From the NCBI RefSeq assembly GCF_000971965.1, contig NZ_LAQP01000001.1:248001-312000 (forward strand): a DNA stretch of 64,000 nt, written 5' to 3'. Both the position numbers and the translations under genes were made by a program. Positions 59,912 through 64,000 of this stretch are shown here, one piece after another. Under the pieces are notes generated by a model. It was not told the origin of the DNA, made no database searches, and saw nothing but the letters and a program-made list of their open reading frames with translations. Numbering within the stretch: position 1 is the stretch's first letter; the number at the start of each line of letters is the position of its first letter. The DNA comes from Paenibacillus wulumuqiensis (GTDB lineage: Bacteria > Bacillota > Bacilli > Paenibacillales > Paenibacillaceae).

Positions 59912-60932
59912 AGTACTGGTACATGTCATACGCGGTGATGCCATGGAGTCCTCGCATTCCGGTTCAGCGGTTGTCGTTGATGCCGGAGGCAGGGTGCTGT
60001 ATGAAATTGGTGAACCGCATCAACCGGTCTACTCCCGCTCCTGCATGAAGCCGGTCCAGGCCATCCCGATGATCCTCACAGGGACGGCAGACCGTTATGA
60101 GCTTACAGACCGCGAGATCGCTGTCTGCTGTGCTTCCCATAATGGAGAACCGATGCATATCGAGACAGTCACGGGTATGATGACCAAAGCCGGACTGGAT
60201 CTTGATAGGCTGCACTGCGGCGTGCATGCTCCCTATAGTGTGGAAGCCTATGAGCAGCTGCTGCTCAGCGGTCATACCCCGGAGCCGGTGCATAATAACT
60301 GCTCCGGCAAGCATGCCGGTATGCTGCTGACAGCCCGGAATACCGACGCAGATCTCAGCAGTTATACCCACCCGGATCATGAGGTACAACAGAGCATCAT
60401 GAAGCAGCTCTCCATGCTGTCAGGACTGCAGGAGAGCGAGATTCCGACCGGGCTGGACGGCTGTGGATTGCCTACTCATCTGCTGCCGCTTGAGCATCTG
60501 GCACTGGTCTTTGCGAGACTGGCTGCGCCCGACTCGATGCCTGCGGATACCGCCCAAGCGATTAAGCGTATCGTTCATGCGATGTTCGAACATCCGGAGA
60601 TGATAGGAGGCACCGACGAGTTTGATACGGTGCTGATGCAGCAAATGAAAGGACGGGTGATCGGCAAAGTAGGGGCAGAAGGCGTATTCTGCATGGCTTT
60701 ACCCGAGCGAGGTCTTGGCATTGCCATTAAAATCGATGACGGTAACCGCCGTGGTGCCTATCCCGCCGCAGTGGAAATTCTGGAACAGCTGGGCATTTTG
60801 GAAGCAGAAGACCGTGCCGTACTCCACGAATTTCACAAGCCGGTACAGAAAAATCACCGGGAAGAAGAAGCAGGCAGACTGGTGCCGGTTTTCCAATTAA
60901 AGCCATCCAATCGTATGCTGCAGGATGGCTAG
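59904..60932 (+). CDS. Class 3 (Rhizobium etli ReAV-type) L-asparaginase
   Basis: 342 residues. The Ser-x-x-Lys pair is in YSRSCMKPVQ (Ser46, Lys49). The metal-site residues of the family are Cys133 and Lys136 (NNCSGKHAG) and Cys187 (DGCGLPTH). ReAV-type enzymes hydrolyse L-asparagine; the serine pair resembles class C beta-lactamases. It overlaps cphA by 8 bases and lacks a signal peptide. In this cluster it might recover aspartate from cyanophycin products or from asparagine. An isoaspartyl-dipeptidase role is not shown; no IaaA-type gene is present here. Confidence 0.88.
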   Translation: MGEVLVHVIRGDAMESSHSGSAVVVDAGGRVLYEIGEPHQPVYSRSCMKPVQAIPMILTGTADRYELTDREIAVCCASHNGEPMHIETVTGMMTKAGLDLDRLHCGVHAPYSVEAYEQLLLSGHTPEPVHNNCSGKHAGMLLTARNTDADLSSYTHPDHEVQQSIMKQLSMLSGLQESEIPTGLDGCGLPTHLLPLEHLALVFARLAAPDSMPADTAQAIKRIVHAMFEHPEMIGGTDEFDTVLMQQMKGRVIGKVGAEGVFCMALPERGLGIAIKIDDGNRRGAYPAAVEILEQLGILEAEDRAVLHEFHKPVQKNHREEEAGRLVPVFQLKPSNRMLQDG

Positions 60933-61043
60933 CCTGTTCCTATTCAGACCTCCAAAGTAGCGTATAATCGTTTCACCATCGGTAAAGTTGGGGAAGCAAA
61001 GAAAGAGTGAACTCACATTACCGCATGTCAGGAGGCTACCATT

Positions 61044-61283
61044 ATGGCTAAGATTGCAGTCGAAAAACCGTTTGATGATGTAAAGGAAGCAATGGAAGAG
61101 AAAGGTCACCAGGTCGATCTGGTGGAGAGTGATCAGGAGCTGACAGGCTATGATCTCGGTGTAATCCGTGTACAGAACGACGGAGATAACGACCTTTATG
61201 ATTTTCCGGTGGTCAGTATCGAAGGAATGTCGATTGATGAGGTTGTCGAGCGTGTCAGTGATTACGTCGAGAAAATGAAGTAA
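61044..61283 (+). CDS. YkuS family (UPF0180) protein
   Basis: 79 residues, small acidic cytosolic protein: AKIAVEKPFDDVKEAMEEKG followed by VSIEGMSIDEVVERV. Matches the YkuS/UPF0180 family of Bacillus and relatives, whose function is unknown. GTCAGGAGGCTACCATT precedes the ATG. It stands alone, with a terminator after it. Confidence 0.88.
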   Translation: MAKIAVEKPFDDVKEAMEEKGHQVDLVESDQELTGYDLGVIRVQNDGDNDLYDFPVVSIEGMSIDEVVERVSDYVEKMK

Positions 61284-61310
61284 TCGCGTATGTGGGTACC
61301 GATGGAGGAT

Positions 61311-61358
61311 AAAAGGCAGGCATAACTCTATGGAAAGTAGAGAATGTCTGCTTTTTTT
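61311..61358 (+). terminator. Terminator after the ykuS-like gene
   Basis: AAAAGGCAGGCAT pairs with ATGTCTGCTTTT (G-T pairs), with an inner ACTCT/AGAG stem and seven T. It overlaps the longer possible start of the next gene, which supports the start at 61395. Confidence 0.75.
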
Positions 61359-61394
61359 ATAAGAAGGTCATTTTATTCCAGGGAGAGATGTGTT

Positions 61395-62585
61395 ATGGAA
61401 ATTGGCCAGCGTTATCAGCAGCTGTTAGCAACACTACGTATGAGCCAGCAAGTAGAGCATGAAGGCAACCTGACCAAAATAATCAAATCTGTTCCGGACG
61501 CGGATACCCCCGGAGCATTGGATCCACGAGTGCGGTCTACCGTCGAGCGTCATGCCCAGGATCTCACTGTACTGCTGCCTGCCGAAGCTTCCAAAGAAGC
61601 CAAAGAATCCGGCGAATTTGGCGAACCACAGATGTCGCCGGAAGAAATGTCTGCTTTTCCTATCGAAGAAGTACGCATGGCCATGGCCCGGTCCAGTCTG
61701 GACATTAGCCGCGAAGAGATTCGCATCAGTGAGGAGAACATCGAGGGACGCAACGGAACAATTACGCTGCGAATATACAGACCCGGTTTGGAGCAGTCGC
61801 TTCCGGCTGTACTGTATCTGCACAGTGGTGCCTTTATCGCCGGCAGTCTGGATGAATCCCAGCATATCTGCAAAGCCCTGGCAGAGCGGGCGCAAGCAGT
61901 CGTTATTGCAGTCGATTACCGATTGGCACCCGAACATCCTTTTCCTGCAGGACTAATGGACAGTCTGGACGCGGTACAGTGGACGTACAGCCAGGCTGAT
62001 ATCATCGGCATTGATCCGGATCAGATTGCTATCGTCGGCTGCAGTGCCGGGGGAAACCTGGCGATTGGATGCTCGGTGCTGGACCGACAGCAGGGAACGG
62101 CATTTATCGGATTTCAGGCGCTCCTCTATCCACCGCTCAATCCGGCAGGTGTGACTGCAGAGGATTTCCAGTGGAAATTGGACGATCATGGTACTGAAGA
62201 TAAGAGGCAGCATGATCATCGGGAGCTGACCGTCGGCACGATTCAGAGCTATGCCTTTTTGGGTGGAAAAATATATGACCTCTATCTCCAGCAGGGAGCC
62301 AAAAAGACTGATCCGCTGGTATCTCCGCTGCTGCTGGAAGATGTAAGCCAGCTGCCGGAGACGCTGGTCGTTACGGCTGAATTTGATTATCTGAATCATG
62401 AAGCCGAAGCAATGGCGACCAAATTGGCTCGCGCCGGGGTCAAGACGACTTCGATTCGCTATCTGGGAGTGGATCACTCCTTTGTCGAGAAAATAGGGTA
62501 CTACCCGCAGGCGGAAGACTGCCTTGTCGAGATTGCCCAGGCGATCCGGCAAAAATGGGGAAGAGACGGTACTGAACCCGTCTAA
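61395..62585 (+). CDS. HSL-family alpha/beta-hydrolase (esterase)
   Basis: 396 residues, hormone-sensitive-lipase family. The nucleophile elbow is VGCSAGGNLA and DYRLAPEHPFPAG is the family hallmark. The oxyanion motif is YLHSGAF instead of the usual HGGG. Acid and His are likely in TAEFDYLN and VDHSFVEK. The N-terminal part (about 130 residues) is long and resembles the cap region. No signal peptide: intracellular esterase for short-chain esters. GGGAGAGATGTGTT precedes the ATG at 61395. The second esterase follows at 30 bases; a common transcript is likely. Confidence 0.87.
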   Translation: MEIGQRYQQLLATLRMSQQVEHEGNLTKIIKSVPDADTPGALDPRVRSTVERHAQDLTVLLPAEASKEAKESGEFGEPQMSPEEMSAFPIEEVRMAMARSSLDISREEIRISEENIEGRNGTITLRIYRPGLEQSLPAVLYLHSGAFIAGSLDESQHICKALAERAQAVVIAVDYRLAPEHPFPAGLMDSLDAVQWTYSQADIIGIDPDQIAIVGCSAGGNLAIGCSVLDRQQGTAFIGFQALLYPPLNPAGVTAEDFQWKLDDHGTEDKRQHDHRELTVGTIQSYAFLGGKIYDLYLQQGAKKTDPLVSPLLLEDVSQLPETLVVTAEFDYLNHEAEAMATKLARAGVKTTSIRYLGVDHSFVEKIGYYPQAEDCLVEIAQAIRQKWGRDGTEPV

Positions 62586-62615
62586 ATGATCATCTAACAG
62601 AATGGAGAGAACCGT

Positions 62616-63551
62616 ATGCCACTTGATCCACAGGTACAGGATTTCCTGAATATGTATAATCAATATCAGATGCCCGTTATGGATTCGATTGACCCTAAAA
62701 TGATTCGCAGCATGGAACGCAGTTCAGCTCTACAACAAAGCAACCCCCAAACCGATATATACCGGGTAGAGGATCGGAATATTCCTCTAGCGGACCGGCA
62801 GATTACGGTTCGCCTGTATACACCGACAGATGCCGAAGTTCATCCTGCACTTATTTTTTATCATGGGGGAGGCTGGGTGCTGGGAAGTCTGGATTCCCAT
62901 GATGAATTATGCAGAAAGCTCGCTCGTGCAGCAGAATGTGTCGTTATCTCTGTCGATTATCGGCTGGCGCCGGAACATCCTTTCCCGGCAGCCGTGTGGG
63001 ACGCGTACGATTCCCTACACTATATTGCAGAACATGCCGAAGAATATGGTATTGATGCCAAGCGGATTGCCGTATCCGGTGACAGTGCCGGAGGCAACCT
63101 TGCGGCCGTCGCCTGCATCATTGCCCGCGATAAAAGCGGGCCGGAGATCTGTTATCAGCTGCTGTTTTATCCTTCTATGGGAAATGCGACAGATACGCCT
63201 TCCTACCGGGAGAACAGTCAGGGCTATCTTTTGACGGCTGATATGATGAACTGGTTCCGCAAATGTTATTTTAAGCAGCCTGAGGATGAGAATCATCCCT
63301 ATGCTTCACCTGTGTTGAGCGGTGATCTCAGCGGTCTGCCGCCAGCATTGATTATGACTGCAGAATATGATCCACTGCGGGATAGCGGTGCCGAATATGC
63401 CCGCAGGCTCACAGAAGAAGGCGTAGAAGCCGAATACATCTGTTATGATGGTATGATTCATGGCTTTGTCACGATGGGTCAGCTCGATCGGGCGCAGGAA
63501 GCAATTACCCTGTCCGCCGAGCGTCTCAAGCATGTATATCTAAACGAATGA
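62616..63551 (+). CDS. HSL-family alpha/beta-hydrolase (esterase)
   Basis: 311 residues, with the full HSL set: HGGGW oxyanion loop (FYHGGGWVLGSLDSHDEL), nucleophile elbow SGDSAGGNLA, DYRLAPEHPFPAAVWDAYDS, acid in TAEYDPLRD, and His in YDGMIHGFV. It is a close paralogue of the gene just upstream over the core, but lacks the longer N-terminal part. AATGGAGAGAACCGT precedes the ATG. Substrate unknown; short-chain acyl esters are usual. Confidence 0.92.
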   Translation: MPLDPQVQDFLNMYNQYQMPVMDSIDPKMIRSMERSSALQQSNPQTDIYRVEDRNIPLADRQITVRLYTPTDAEVHPALIFYHGGGWVLGSLDSHDELCRKLARAAECVVISVDYRLAPEHPFPAAVWDAYDSLHYIAEHAEEYGIDAKRIAVSGDSAGGNLAAVACIIARDKSGPEICYQLLFYPSMGNATDTPSYRENSQGYLLTADMMNWFRKCYFKQPEDENHPYASPVLSGDLSGLPPALIMTAEYDPLRDSGAEYARRLTEEGVEAEYICYDGMIHGFVTMGQLDRAQEAITLSAERLKHVYLNE

Positions 63552-63573
63552 TAACTATTGGAGGAATAAACGA

Positions 63574-63936
63574 ATGGCTAAAATTATGGTAGTGGACGAC
63601 GCTGCATTTATGAGAATGATGCTGAAGGATATGCTGGCTACACTGGGGCATGATATTGTTGCAGAAGCAGGGAATGGACTGGAAGCGATCAAGGCTTATG
63701 AAGCTAACAAGCCTGATCTGGTAACAATGGATATCACCATGCCGGAGATGGATGGAATCGAAGCGGTACGTTCTATCCGCAGTACAGACCCGAGTGCCAA
63801 AATTATCATGTGTTCCGCAATGGGTCAGCAGGCCATGATCGTAGATGCGATTCAAGCCGGTGCCAAGGACTTTATCGTCAAGCCATTTCAAAAAGATCGG
63901 GTAGAGCTCGCTATCAACAAAGTACTGGGCGTCTAA
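63574..63936 (+). CDS. CheY-like single-domain response regulator
   Basis: 120 residues. Acidic pair Asp8-Asp9, phospho-acceptor Asp53 (LVTMDITMPEMDG), Thr/Ser in IIMCSAMGQQ and Lys103 (FIVKPFQ). No output domain. The sequence is like CheY of Bacillus, which binds the flagellar switch when phosphorylated by CheA. ATTGGAGGAATAAACGA precedes the ATG. No other chemotaxis gene lies in the window, so a stand-alone regulator of another pathway is possible. The last 64 bases of the window hold no gene. Confidence 0.9.
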   Translation: MAKIMVVDDAAFMRMMLKDMLATLGHDIVAEAGNGLEAIKAYEANKPDLVTMDITMPEMDGIEAVRSIRSTDPSAKIIMCSAMGQQAMIVDAIQAGAKDFIVKPFQKDRVELAINKVLGV

Positions 63937-64000
63937 AATTTATATGATAGAAATGGTCTCTACAGGTTTAAATAAAGAATATAGTTAATTATTGTATTTA

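Noticed and set aside
60901-60931. Terminator at the end of the asparaginase gene
   Set aside because: AGCCATCC/GGATGGCT forms a stem inside the last codons, but no T-run follows, so it is not called.
1-64000. CRISPR array, insertion sequence, prophage, tRNA or rRNA genes
   Set aside because: No regularly spaced repeats, transposase or integrase frames, or tRNA-like cloverleaf sequences were seen on reading the window.

Overview
The window looks like a chromosomal segment of a low-to-moderate G+C Gram-positive bacterium, most likely Paenibacillus or a close relative. The grounds are strong AGGAGG-type ribosome binding sites, many lipoprotein and S-layer-homology (SLH) signals, a T-box-controlled trpS, Zur-type operators, LCP and OatA-type envelope enzymes, a YkuS protein, and a staphylopine-type cnt operon in the S. 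aureus gene order. I see no rRNA, tRNA, CRISPR array, phage or insertion sequence.

Region by region: 1-3185 holds leftward genes: a partial sensor kinase, psiE and an OmpR/PhoR-type two-component pair. 3264-7461 is an operon for a small His/Arg-rich protein and a heterodimeric ABC exporter, behind two identical palindromes. 7534-10564 encodes a secreted tannase-like esterase and a pentapeptide-repeat protein. 10763-11347 is a scar where a cupin-gene remnant and an aldo/keto-reductase-gene remnant abut. 11938-13344 is a LysE exporter plus AraC regulator. 13535-22936 is a complete Zur-controlled opine-metallophore operon (cntKLMABCDFE: synthesis, uptake, export). An AraC-gene remnant follows, then a 1062-residue GNAT fusion protein coupled to an amidohydrolase (23295-27355).

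27594-29134 is a divergent TetR/NAD(P)-binding pair. 29354-32660 is a response regulator, kinase and beta-propeller lipoprotein operon. 32819-39427 is an envelope-modification operon (OatA-like O-acetyltransferase, lone SGNH hydrolase, LCP protein, M14 carboxypeptidase). A second membrane acyltransferase-like gene (39751-40941) is preceded by nearly the same 62-base promoter element, so the two units probably form one regulon. 41056-42405 is a divergent HxlR/quinone-reductase-like pair. 42542-43768 is an orphan zinc-binding lipoprotein with two Zur boxes, so this window has two zinc-starvation units. 44029-47291 has a secreted PQQ-type propeller protein and an ECF sigma/anti-sigma pair. 47570-48944 is the T-box trpS.

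49134-55851 contains a family of small paralogues (49134 and 55483), an expansin and an SLH-anchored extracellular nuclease. 56314-60932 is a cyanophycin cluster (cyanophycinase, cyanophycin synthetase, class 3 L-asparaginase). The window ends with ykuS, two HSL-family esterases and a CheY-like regulator.

Starts were chosen by ribosome binding site where several were open. Functions rest on recognised motifs, without database searches.
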